Below are positions 1 to 8,803 of a DNA stretch of 64,000 nt, one piece after another. Below the pieces are notes generated by a model. It was not told where the DNA came from and did no database searches. It worked only from the letters and a program-made list of their open reading frames with translations. The stretch spans positions 2,714,001-2,778,000 of the forward strand of contig NZ_LR743507.1 of assembly GCF_902712855.1 (NCBI RefSeq), written 5' to 3'. This stretch comes from Variovorax paradoxus (GTDB lineage: Bacteria; Pseudomonadota; Gammaproteobacteria; Burkholderiales; Burkholderiaceae_C). Position 1 is the first letter of the stretch. Every line of letters begins with the position of its first letter. Position numbers and translations under genes: made by a program.

Positions 1-2304
<2,304 letters not shown>

Positions 2305-2348
2305 GCCTGAAGGTCCAGGCGGGCGATGTGCCCGCCGCGCGACAGATT

Positions 2349-2377
2349 GCGGGAATCCCCACGGGGGGATTTCCCGC
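2349..2377 (+). terminator. Hairpin after ppsA
   Basis: GCGGGAA-TCCCC and GGGGGA-TTTCCCGC form a strong stem around ACG, 45 bases after the ppsA stop. No T-run follows, so it may protect the mRNA end or mark a Rho-dependent end rather than being a classical intrinsic terminator. Confidence 0.4.
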
Positions 2378-2469
2378 GTCAGGCTGGTGTCAATGAAACA
2401 AAATGCGTTTCCGGTGTCAAACTTGTGTCTTAACGGGGCACATCCCGGCAGCTCGCGGGGGACACCATC

Positions 2470-2949
2470 ATGATTCTCGTCAAGACAGACGTCGGCCAGC
2501 AGGTCCTCAAGGACCGTTCGGTGCCGCTCACGCCTCGGCAACGCTCGGCGTTCATCCTGTTCGACGGCAAGCGTTCGGTCGATGACGTGATTGCGGCGGG
2601 CACGGGCATCACCGCGGAAGAGGTCGGGCAGATGGTGGAGTCGGGCTTGCTGGCGCCGTTGGGTGGACAGCCTGTCGCGCCGGAGACGCCGCCCGTTACC
2701 GACGCCGCCAAGCCGGTTCCAAGCACGGGGGCGCCAGCGGGGTCCGCCCGCAGCAAGCAGCAGCGCTACAAGGACGCATATCCCATCGCCACGCAACTCA
2801 CCGGCAGCCTCGGCCTGATGGGCTTCCGGCTCAACCTGCAGGTCGAAGGCACCGCCAGCTTCGAGGACCTCGTGGCGCTGGCGCCGAAAATCCGTGCCGC
2901 CGTCGGCCCGGAAAAGGCCGCGGCGCTCGACAAGGCACTCAACGACTGA
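2470..2949 (+). CDS. Conserved two-part protein of unknown function
   Basis: A 159-residue soluble protein that I do not recognise as a named family. The N-terminal 65 residues (LTPRQRSAFILFDGKRSVDD, then EEVGQMVESGLLAPLGG) read like a small winged-helix-type fold. A Pro/Ala linker follows at about 66-95, and then a C-terminal helical segment containing RYKDAYPIATQ and GFRLNLQVEG. No signal peptide or membrane segment is visible. It sits alone between ppsA and the ribosomal operon, and the ATG follows a GGGGGACACC stretch. An ORF at 2403 in another frame looks spurious. Confidence 0.75.
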   Translation: MILVKTDVGQQVLKDRSVPLTPRQRSAFILFDGKRSVDDVIAAGTGITAEEVGQMVESGLLAPLGGQPVAPETPPVTDAAKPVPSTGAPAGSARSKQQRYKDAYPIATQLTGSLGLMGFRLNLQVEGTASFEDLVALAPKIRAAVGPEKAAALDKALND

Positions 2950-2953
2950 CTGC

Positions 2954-2983
2954 TTGCCGGGCAGGCAAATACAGGGCTATAAT
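2954..2983 (+). promoter_or_regulatory. Sigma-70 promoter of the rpsF operon
   Basis: TTGCCG (2954-2959) and a perfect TATAAT (2978-2983) are separated by 18 bases, about 80 bases before rpsF. The leader between them and the gene contains a small hairpin, TCTTC-TTCG-GAAGA, just before the ribosome binding site AAGGAG. Leader regulation by S6:S18 is known in other bacteria, but I cannot confirm that motif here. Confidence 0.7.
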
Positions 2984-3063
2984 CGCCGGCTTTGCCTTGC
3001 CACACTGCGCCCGACGCTGCAGGTGGCTTTTCCTCTTCTTCGGAAGAATCCACAAGGAGTGCC

Positions 3064-3438
3064 ATGCGTCACTACGAAATCATTTTGCTGATCCACCCGG
3101 ATCAGAGCGAACAAGTTCCGGCCATGCTGGAGCGCTACAAGGGCCTGATCACGGCCGGCGGCGGCAAGATCCACCGCGTTGAAGACTGGGGCCGCCGTCA
3201 GCTGGCCTATCAGATCAACAAGCTCAACAAGGCTCACTACCTGTGCGTCAACATCGAAGCTGAACAAGCCGTGATGGGCGAGCTGGAACACGCGTTCAAG
3301 TTCAACGACGCCGTGCTGCGCCACCTGACCGTCCAGAAGAAGAAGGCCGACACCGGTCCTTCGTCGATGATGAAGACGGTCGAGCGCGAAGAAGCCCGCA
3401 AGGCTCAGCAGGCCGAATACGCCGCCAACAACAACTGA
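3064..3438 (+). CDS. rpsF: 30S ribosomal protein S6
   Basis: Small-subunit protein that pairs with S18 on the 16S rRNA platform. The 124-residue product begins MRHYEIILLIHPDQSEQVPA and continues with GGGKIHRVEDWGRRQLAYQI, both S6 hallmarks, and ends in a charged, flexible tail. The start at 3064 is set by the AAGGAG six bases upstream; the longer reading frame from 2992 has no such site. It is the first gene of rpsF-priB-rpsR-rplI. Confidence 0.97.
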   Translation: MRHYEIILLIHPDQSEQVPAMLERYKGLITAGGGKIHRVEDWGRRQLAYQINKLNKAHYLCVNIEAEQAVMGELEHAFKFNDAVLRHLTVQKKKADTGPSSMMKTVEREEARKAQQAEYAANNN

Positions 3439-3442
3439 TGAT

Positions 3443-3757
3443 GTGAGTGCCGCCGCTGCGGCAACCGGGGTCAACCAGCTGCTGCTGACAGCCTCCGTTG
3501 CCGAACTCGGGGTCCTGCGATACACGCCAGCCGGCTTGCCCGCCATCGACCTGAAGCTCGAACACGAGTCGACGCTGCAGGAGGCGGGTAAACCAAGGCA
3601 GGTGAAGACGGCCCTCAAGGCCGTTGCCTTCGGCGCCATCGCCGAACGGCTCGCGAGGCAGTCGATGGGAAGTCTCTGGCGATTTCAGGGTTTTCTCGCG
3701 ACACCGGGCAACGGCAAGCATCCGGTCCTGCATGTGCAGGACTTTCAGCAAGATTAA
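3443..3757 (+). CDS. priB: Primosomal replication protein N (PriB)
   Basis: Single-stranded-DNA-binding OB-fold protein that joins PriA in restarting stalled replication forks. The 104-residue product shows NQLLLTASVAELGVLRYTPA and GLPAIDLKLEHES and ends in GFLATPGNGKHPVLHVQDF. The start is a GTG at 3443, four bases after the rpsF stop; the two ATGs just before it run straight into a stop. Its place between rpsF and rpsR is the classical gamma/betaproteobacterial arrangement and implies translational coupling. Confidence 0.93.
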   Translation: MSAAAAATGVNQLLLTASVAELGVLRYTPAGLPAIDLKLEHESTLQEAGKPRQVKTALKAVAFGAIAERLARQSMGSLWRFQGFLATPGNGKHPVLHVQDFQQD

Positions 3758-3775
3758 TTTTTCGAGAGGTCCATC

Positions 3776-4057
3776 ATGGCCACGTTCAAGAAATTCAACA
3801 AAGACAAGCGCCCGAAGCGCAACACCCAGTCGCTGCTGTTCAAGCGCAAGCGTTTCTGCCGCTTCACCGTCGCCGGCGTCGAAGAGATCGACTACAAGGA
3901 CATCGACACGCTGCGTGACTTCATCAGCGAAAACGGCAAGATCATTCCCGCGCGCCTGACCGGCACGCGCGCGATCTACCAGCGTCAGCTGAACACCGCC
4001 ATCAAGCGCGCGCGCTTCCTGGCCATGGTGCCGTACAGCGACCAGCACCGCGTCTAA
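3776..4057 (+). CDS. rpsR: 30S ribosomal protein S18
   Basis: Platform protein of the small subunit that binds as a heterodimer with S6, encoded two genes upstream. The 93 residues include FKRKRFCRFTVAGVEEIDYK, IIPARLTGTRAIYQRQLNTA and the final AMVPYSDQHRV, all diagnostic for S18. GAGAGG lies seven bases before the ATG. It lies 18 bases after priB and 12 bases before rplI, so it belongs to the same transcript. Confidence 0.97.
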   Translation: MATFKKFNKDKRPKRNTQSLLFKRKRFCRFTVAGVEEIDYKDIDTLRDFISENGKIIPARLTGTRAIYQRQLNTAIKRARFLAMVPYSDQHRV

Positions 4058-4069
4058 GGAGCCGACAGC

Positions 4070-4522
4070 ATGCAAATCATTCTTCTGGACAAGGTTCTCA
4101 ACGTCGGCGCCCTGGGCGATATCGTCAAGGTCAAGGACGGCTACGCACGCAACTTCCTGATCCCCTCGGGCCGCGCCCGCCGCGCTACCGCTGCCAACAA
4201 GGCCGAGTTCGAAGCCAAGCGCGCCGAACTCGAAAAGGCTGCGGCCGCCAAGCTGGCCGAGTCGCAAGCGCAAGGCGAAAAGCTCGGTGGCACGACCATC
4301 AAGCTGACGCAAAAGGCTGGCGTCGACGGTCGTCTGTTCGGCTCGGTCACCAACGGCGACATCTCCGAAGAACTGGGCAAGCAAGGCTACAAGGTTGCCA
4401 AGTCGCAAGTGCGCCTGCCGAACGGTCCGATCAAGGTCGTTGGCGACAGCACCGTGAGCGTGGCCCTGCACACCGACGTGGTGGTCGACATCACCGTGAC
4501 GGTCTACGGCGAAACCGCCTGA
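4070..4522 (+). CDS. rplI: 50S ribosomal protein L9
   Basis: Large-subunit protein with an N-terminal rRNA-binding domain (MQIILLDKVLNVGALGDIVK, GYARNFLIPSGRA), a long charged connecting helix rich in Ala/Glu/Lys at about residues 42-75, and a C-terminal domain ending VVVDITVTVYGETA. Its 150 residues match the family length. It is the last gene of the rpsF operon and is followed by a clear intrinsic terminator. Confidence 0.97.
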   Translation: MQIILLDKVLNVGALGDIVKVKDGYARNFLIPSGRARRATAANKAEFEAKRAELEKAAAAKLAESQAQGEKLGGTTIKLTQKAGVDGRLFGSVTNGDISEELGKQGYKVAKSQVRLPNGPIKVVGDSTVSVALHTDVVVDITVTVYGETA

Positions 4523-4551
4523 TCGTTCTCGGCGCTTCGATGCGCTGCAGC

Positions 4552-4580
4552 AAAAGCCGCCTTCGGGCGGCTTTTCTTTT
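4552..4580 (+). terminator. Intrinsic terminator of the rpsF-rplI operon
   Basis: AAAAGCCGCC (4552-4561), loop TTCG, GGCGGCTTTT (4566-4575), followed by CTTTT. The perfect 10-bp stem with a tetraloop lies 30 bases after the rplI stop. Confidence 0.92.
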
Positions 4581-4631
4581 TTCTTTCCCGATGCATGGGT
4601 TGTTCAGCCGATTGCACCGGAAGATCACTGT

Positions 4632-4652
4632 TTATTCACAGCCTTGTCCACA
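4632..4652 (+). promoter_or_regulatory. Two tandem DnaA-box-like sites before dnaB
   Basis: TTATTCACA (4632-4640) fits the DnaA box TTATNCACA exactly. TTGTCCACA (4644-4652) follows in the same orientation three bases later with one difference from that consensus. They lie 49-69 bases before the dnaB ATG, so DnaA could control this promoter; that role is inference. Confidence 0.5.
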
Positions 4653-4670
4653 CACGCGCGCGCGTGCGCG
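4649..4670. other. Alternating pyrimidine-purine tract (possible Z-DNA)
   Basis: An unbroken 22-base run of CA, CG and TG dinucleotides overlaps the second DnaA-box-like site and lies 31 bases before the dnaB start. Such runs can flip to Z-DNA under negative supercoiling. Whether it does so here is not visible from sequence. Confidence 0.45.
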
Positions 4671-4700
4671 GCTTAGCATGCAGGGTTGCAAGGGAAGTCC

Positions 4701-6107
4701 ATGTCCGCCGTTTTTTCCTATGCCGACAATGACCCGTCGGCCGATCGCCAGGTTGCCCAACTCCGCATTCCGCCTCACTCCATCGAGGCCGAATCGAGCG
4801 TGCTCGGTGGCCTGCTGCTCGACAACGGCGCCTGGGACCGCATGGGCGACCTGCTGGTCGATGGCGACTTCTACCGGCACGAACACAAGCTGATCTACGC
4901 GGCCATCGGCGGGCTGATCAATGCCAGCAAGCCGGCCGACGTGATCACGGTCTACGAGCAGTTGCAGAACCTTGGCAAGGCCGACGAGATCGGCGGCCTG
5001 GTCTACCTGAACTCGCTGGCGCAGTACGTGCCCAGCGCGAGCAACATCCGGCGCTACGCGGAAATCGTGCGCGAGCGTTCGATCCTGCGCAAGCTGGTGT
5101 CCGCGAGCGACGAGATCGCCACCAACGCCTTCAATCCGCAGGGCAAGGCCGTTGACAAGATCCTGGACGAGGCTGAACAGAAGATCTTCAACATCGGCGA
5201 GGAAGGCACGCGGATGAAGCAGGGCTTCCAGAGCATGGACGCCCTGGTGGTCGAGCTGCTCGACCGCGTGACCGAAATGGCCGAGAACCCGAACGACATC
5301 ACGGGGGTGCGCACCGGCTTCCACGACTTCGACAAGATGACCTCGGGCCTGCAGCCCGGCGACATGATCGTGCTGGCCGCGCGTCCTTCGATGGGGAAGA
5401 CCTCGCTCGCGATCAACATCGCCGAGCACGTGGCACTCGACGAGGGCCTGCCGGTGGCGGTGTTCTCGATGGAAATGGGTGCCGCCCAGCTGGCGGTGCG
5501 TATCGTGGGCTCTATCGGCCGCATCGACCAAGGCCACCTGCGGACCGGCAAGCTCAGCGACGAGGAGTGGCCGCGCCTGACCGAGGCGATCGAGAAGCTG
5601 CGCACGGTGTCGCTGCACATCGACGAGACGCCAGGCCTCTCGACCAGCGAGCTGCGCGCCAATGCGCGCCGTCTTGCGCGCCAATATGGCCGGCTCGGCC
5701 TGATCGTGGTCGACTACCTGCAGCTCATGTCGACCAGCACCTCGGGGGACGAGAACCGCGCCACGGCCGTGGGCGAGATATCCCGCGGCCTGAAGATGCT
5801 GGCGAAGGAGCTGAAGTGCCCGGTGATCGCGCTGTCGCAGCTCAGCCGTGGCGTCGAGAGCCGCACCGACAAGCGCCCCATGATGAGCGACCTGCGCGAG
5901 TCCGGCGCCATCGAGCAGGACGCGGACATCATCATGTTCATCTACCGCGACGATTACTACAACAAGGAGTCGAAGGAGCCGGGCGTGGCCGAGGTTATCA
6001 TCAGCAAGCACCGTAACGGCCCCACCGGCACCATCAAGCTGGCCTTCCTGAAGCCGCTCACCAAGTTCGAGAACCTGGTCGGCTACAGCAACAACGACGA
6101 ATACTGA
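4701..6107 (+). CDS. dnaB: Replicative DNA helicase DnaB
   Basis: Hexameric 5'-3' helicase that unwinds DNA ahead of the replisome. The 468-residue product has the N-terminal primase-interaction domain (PHSIEAESSVLGGLLLDNGA) and a RecA-like core with Walker A RPSMGKTSLA at about residue 228, VFSMEMGAAQL, and the Walker B region VVDYLQLM near 337. The ATG at 4701 follows AAGGGAAG; the TTG at 4686 is a poorer choice. No intein is present. It is separated from rplI by a terminator, so it has its own promoter. Confidence 0.96.
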   Translation: MSAVFSYADNDPSADRQVAQLRIPPHSIEAESSVLGGLLLDNGAWDRMGDLLVDGDFYRHEHKLIYAAIGGLINASKPADVITVYEQLQNLGKADEIGGLVYLNSLAQYVPSASNIRRYAEIVRERSILRKLVSASDEIATNAFNPQGKAVDKILDEAEQKIFNIGEEGTRMKQGFQSMDALVVELLDRVTEMAENPNDITGVRTGFHDFDKMTSGLQPGDMIVLAARPSMGKTSLAINIAEHVALDEGLPVAVFSMEMGAAQLAVRIVGSIGRIDQGHLRTGKLSDEEWPRLTEAIEKLRTVSLHIDETPGLSTSELRANARRLARQYGRLGLIVVDYLQLMSTSTSGDENRATAVGEISRGLKMLAKELKCPVIALSQLSRGVESRTDKRPMMSDLRESGAIEQDADIIMFIYRDDYYNKESKEPGVAEVIISKHRNGPTGTIKLAFLKPLTKFENLVGYSNNDEY

Positions 6108-6113
6108 GCCGTC

Positions 6114-6863
6114 TCAGCTGGCGCTGCCGCCGGACCACGGCGGCGTGTCGCCAGGGTTCTGCGGCACGACCTTGCCATTGGCCGTCTCGGCCTTCAACTG
6201 TCGAAGCATGTCGGCCAGCGTCTTGCCGGCTTCGTCGCGGAACCGCTCCGGCAGCACCTCGATCGCTTCCATGCGGTCGAGGCGAAAGCCCCTGAAGTCG
6301 TTGCGCAGCTCGCACCATGTCGACAGCGTCCAGACCTTGCCCCAATAGAAGCATCCGAGGGGCCGCACCGTGCGCTCGCTGGCGTCGCCCGACACGTCTC
6401 GGTATTGCAGCCGCAGCTTGTTGTGCGACTGCACGGACTCGCGCAACGCCTGCAATCGCGTGCGCAGCGCATGGTCCAGGCCCAGTGCCGGCGCATACAG
6501 CGCCAGTGCCTCGGCCGACACGCGCGCTGCCGGCGGCAGCACCGAGAGGATCTTGCCGAGCCCGGTCTCGATGTCGCGCGCCAGAGCGGGGTCGACCCAG
6601 CTCTGCGCCAGCCGCGCCGCGGCCACGAGCGCCGAGGCCTCGTCCTGCGTGAACATCAGCGGCGGCAATTCGAAGCCCGCGCCCAACCGGTAGCCCACGC
6701 CGGCTTCGCCTTCGATCGGCACGCCCTGGTGCTGGAGGTCGGCGACGTCGCGGTACACCGTTCGCTCGGACACCTCGAGACGCTGTGCCAGGAACGCCGC
6801 CGTGGTCAGCCGGCGGCCGCGGATGAGCTGCACGAGCTGGAAGAGGCGGTCGGCGCGGCGCAT
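6114..6863 (-). CDS. YafY-type HTH/WYL-domain transcriptional regulator
   Basis: A 249-residue cytosolic regulator. The N-terminal helix-turn-helix (RADRLFQLVQLIRGRRLTTA, then VSERTVYRDVADLQHQGVPI) is of the DeoR-like HTH_11 type. The C-terminal half (from about 135) is a WYL ligand-sensing domain, with the eponymous motif appearing as WTL in GKVWTLSTWCELR. WYL regulators often respond to nucleic acids or DNA damage. It is the last gene of a five-gene operon: its ATG overlaps the preceding TGA by one base. The palindrome at 8689-8716 is its most likely target (inference). Confidence 0.85.
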   Translation of the reverse strand: MRRADRLFQLVQLIRGRRLTTAAFLAQRLEVSERTVYRDVADLQHQGVPIEGEAGVGYRLGAGFELPPLMFTQDEASALVAAARLAQSWVDPALARDIETGLGKILSVLPPAARVSAEALALYAPALGLDHALRTRLQALRESVQSHNKLRLQYRDVSGDASERTVRPLGCFYWGKVWTLSTWCELRNDFRGFRLDRMEAIEVLPERFRDEAGKTLADMLRQLKAETANGKVVPQNPGDTPPWSGGSAS

Positions 6864-7336
6864 CAGCGGATTTTCGCGAGCTTCTTGTTCGCGAAATCTT
6901 CGACGAAGTAGCGTTTGCCGCGTTGCACGACCGTATGTCCCTCGGCCTCGAGCCTCGACATCTGTGCCTCGATGCCGCCTGGATAGTTCGCGTTGAGTTC
7001 GCCGCCGATCTTGAGCGTGCGCCACCAGGGCGTCCTGCCGCCTGGCGGCGCCGGCGTTTCCTCGGCGGCATGCGCGATCAAGTGCGCGAATATCGCCGTG
7101 GTCACTGTGCAGCCGATGGTGGCGTGGTGGCGCTCGGCAATGTCTGCACCGATGCCCATCACGGTGGCGAGCCGGCCTTCGGAAATGCTGCGCATCGCCG
7201 CTTCCACTTCGCGCGGCGACGGCGTGGCGATCGTGCCTTCGCCATGCTTCGGCCGCATGGCCAGGGGAATCTCCTTGACGTCGGGCAGGTGAGGGTAGCC
7301 GGCCAGCCTGTCGCGCCAGCTCTTCTTTGGGCTCAT
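6863..7336 (-). CDS. MGMT-like (alkyltransferase-related) family protein
   Basis: A 157-residue soluble protein with the pattern PKHGEGTIATPSPREVEAAM, then GCTVTTAIFAHLIAHAAEE, then TPWWRTLKIGGELNANYPGG, then EGHTVVQRGKRYFVEDF. I recall this as a family often labelled MGMT-like. It resembles the DNA-binding half of O6-alkylguanine-DNA alkyltransferases but lacks the PCHR active-site motif, so it is probably not a methyl acceptor. It overlaps the GyrI-like gene by four bases (ATGA) and the WYL regulator by one. The family assignment is from memory and moderate. Confidence 0.65.
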   Translation of the reverse strand: MSPKKSWRDRLAGYPHLPDVKEIPLAMRPKHGEGTIATPSPREVEAAMRSISEGRLATVMGIGADIAERHHATIGCTVTTAIFAHLIAHAAEETPAPPGGRTPWWRTLKIGGELNANYPGGIEAQMSRLEAEGHTVVQRGKRYFVEDFANKKLAKIR

Positions 7337-7782
7337 GCGACTCCGATGTGGATCGCCACCTTGTCCGGGCCCTCGTAGGCCTCGAAATCGCTGCGGTAGC
7401 GGCGCGCGACTTCCGGATGCGCCTCGAAATACTGCCAGATGCGTTGCCAGGTGGCGATGACCATGTGCGGCATTTCTCCCTGGCCGTCGAAGACCAGGTA
7501 GTCGCCGGCCTCGATGGCCACGCAATCCTCGCCGCTCGACACGGCAACGCCGGCCGTCACGTCGAAAGCACCGGAGGCGTCGGACTCGTAGGCCGAATAG
7601 ACGCCGTAGATGCGGGTATCGCCGTTGCGATGCGGCGTCGATGCGTAGACCTGCTCATCGAAGAAGCGGTTCCACAGCGAGCCGAGGCGCGCCGTGGCGG
7701 GCGTGTTTTCTTCCAGATTGGTGGTGCGGACCGTGAGGCCCGCGACGTGGAAGGCGTCCCGGTGCTGGCGAATGGGTTCCAT
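7333..7782 (-). CDS. GyrI-like small-molecule-binding domain protein
   Basis: A stand-alone 149-residue GyrI/AraC-effector-binding-type domain with no DNA-binding part. Visible features are FHVAGLTVRTTNLEE, LGSLWNRFFDEQV, RIYGVYSAYESDASGAFDVT, IEAGDYLVFDGQGE and the closing DKVAIHIGV, matching the family's paired alpha/beta repeats. Such proteins bind, and some hydrolyse, cationic or toxic organic compounds. An AGGACAC sequence precedes the start. It is the middle gene of the minus-strand operon. Confidence 0.8.
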   Translation of the reverse strand: MEPIRQHRDAFHVAGLTVRTTNLEENTPATARLGSLWNRFFDEQVYASTPHRNGDTRIYGVYSAYESDASGAFDVTAGVAVSSGEDCVAIEAGDYLVFDGQGEMPHMVIATWQRIWQYFEAHPEVARRYRSDFEAYEGPDKVAIHIGVA

Positions 7783-7801
7783 GGGTCGAGTGTCCTTCTG
7801 T

Positions 7802-8251
7802 TCAGAGTTCGAGTGTCTTCAAATCCGCCGACATGGCCTGGGCGATCAATTTCAAGTCGTCGTTGCCGATGTCGAACATGCCGAAGCGGAACCTGTAGCC
7901 CCATTGCTTCGGGTTCTCGATGAAGGCGAGGCGTTCGATCAGCGGCGCGATCGGTGTTTCGTGCGCTGCCAGGTAGGCCACGTCGCGCCGCCACGCCACG
8001 AAGCCATTGCCCATCTCGGCCTCATAGGGCGCGCCTGGCTGCACGATGCCGATCGAGACGAAACTGCGCAGCTTGTCGGTGCCGCTGAACACGATGGCGG
8101 GCGAGTAGTAGATCACCCGGTCGCCGCTCGAGAGCCGCTTGAGCGGCGAATGCTTGCCATGGCCCACCTGCATGAAGCCGAGCGGCCGGTGGTCGCGGCC
8201 GCGCCGCGCATGTTCGGCGCTGGCCACGGCGATCCAGTTGCGCTGCGTCAT
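7802..8251 (-). CDS. EVE-domain protein
   Basis: A 149-residue protein that is almost entirely one EVE domain (PUA/YTH-like fold): NWIAVASAEHARRG, LGFMQVGHGKHSPLKRLSSG, DRVIYYSPAIVFSGTD, FVSIGIVQPG and a final GYRFRFGMFDIG. EVE and related domains recognise modified bases in DNA or RNA. It follows the VOC gene by 10 bases and precedes the GyrI-like gene by 19. Standing next to an MGMT-like gene, it may read damaged or modified nucleic acid (inference). Confidence 0.85.
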   Translation of the reverse strand: MTQRNWIAVASAEHARRGRDHRPLGFMQVGHGKHSPLKRLSSGDRVIYYSPAIVFSGTDKLRSFVSIGIVQPGAPYEAEMGNGFVAWRRDVAYLAAHETPIAPLIERLAFIENPKQWGYRFRFGMFDIGNDDLKLIAQAMSADLKTLEL

Positions 8252-8261
8252 GGCGATGGCG

Positions 8262-8639
8262 TCAGTCGAGCGCGTGCAGACCGACCTCATTGCCTTCGGT
8301 GTCGCGCATGTGGGCGATGAAGCCCATGCCGGGCGGCAACGCCGACTTCGGCGCCACGATCCGGCCGCCGGCTCCTTCGATGCGTGCGAGCACGGCGTCG
8401 ATGCTGGGCATGCAATCGAGGTAGATGCGGATGCCCGTGCCGGAAGGCGCGCTGGCTTTCGCGCCAGCCTGCAGCGCACCGCCCGTGGCGGGATCGTCGT
8501 AGGGAAAAATGGCGAGCGCGTCGCCGCCGAGGGTCTCGCGGCGCAGCTTGCGGCCGAGCACGGTTTCGTAGAAAGCCTGGGCTCGGTCGAGGTCGGCGAC
8601 CGGAATCTCGAACCAGCTGATGGCGTTCTGCTTGTACAT
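8262..8639 (-). CDS. VOC (glyoxalase/bleomycin-resistance fold) protein
   Basis: A 125-residue two-module VOC protein: ISWFEIPVADLDRAQAFYET in the first beta-alpha-beta-beta-beta unit and GIRIYLDCMPSIDAVLARIE with GFIAHMRDTEGNEVGLHALD in the second. Relatives include metal-dependent lyases, dioxygenases and drug-binding resistance proteins; the substrate cannot be told from sequence. It is the first gene of the operon, and its start lies 49 bases from the palindrome at 8689-8716. Confidence 0.85.
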   Translation of the reverse strand: MYKQNAISWFEIPVADLDRAQAFYETVLGRKLRRETLGGDALAIFPYDDPATGGALQAGAKASAPSGTGIRIYLDCMPSIDAVLARIEGAGGRIVAPKSALPPGMGFIAHMRDTEGNEVGLHALD

Positions 8640-8688
8640 GGAAGCTCTCTTTCTTTGCGTCGTTGAAGGAGCCTCGATGGTGCGAGCC

Positions 8689-8716
8689 GGCTCCTGACAA
8701 CGTCTTGTCAGGAGCC
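8689..8716. promoter_or_regulatory. Palindromic operator before the VOC-EVE-GyrI-MGMT-WYL operon
   Basis: GGCTCCTGACAA (8689-8700) and TTGTCAGGAGCC (8705-8716) are a perfect 12-bp inverted repeat around CGTC. The site lies in the promoter region of the five-gene operon, whose last gene is a WYL regulator, so autoregulation is the simplest reading (inference). Confidence 0.7.
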
Positions 8717-8729
8717 TGTCAACGCATGC

Positions 8730-8768
8730 GAAAAAAAGCCCGCGCTGCTCCGGAGAGCGCGCGGGCTT
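8730..8768 (-). terminator. Intrinsic terminator of phoH
   Basis: Read on the minus strand, AAGCCCGCGC and GCGCGGGCTT (pairing 8759-8768 with 8736-8745) are followed by a run of Ts, complementary to the A-run at 8731-8737. It lies 36 bases after the phoH stop. Confidence 0.88.
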
Positions 8769-8803
8769 CTTGCCATCTTGTTGCCGGGCCAGGCCGGCAG
8801 GCG

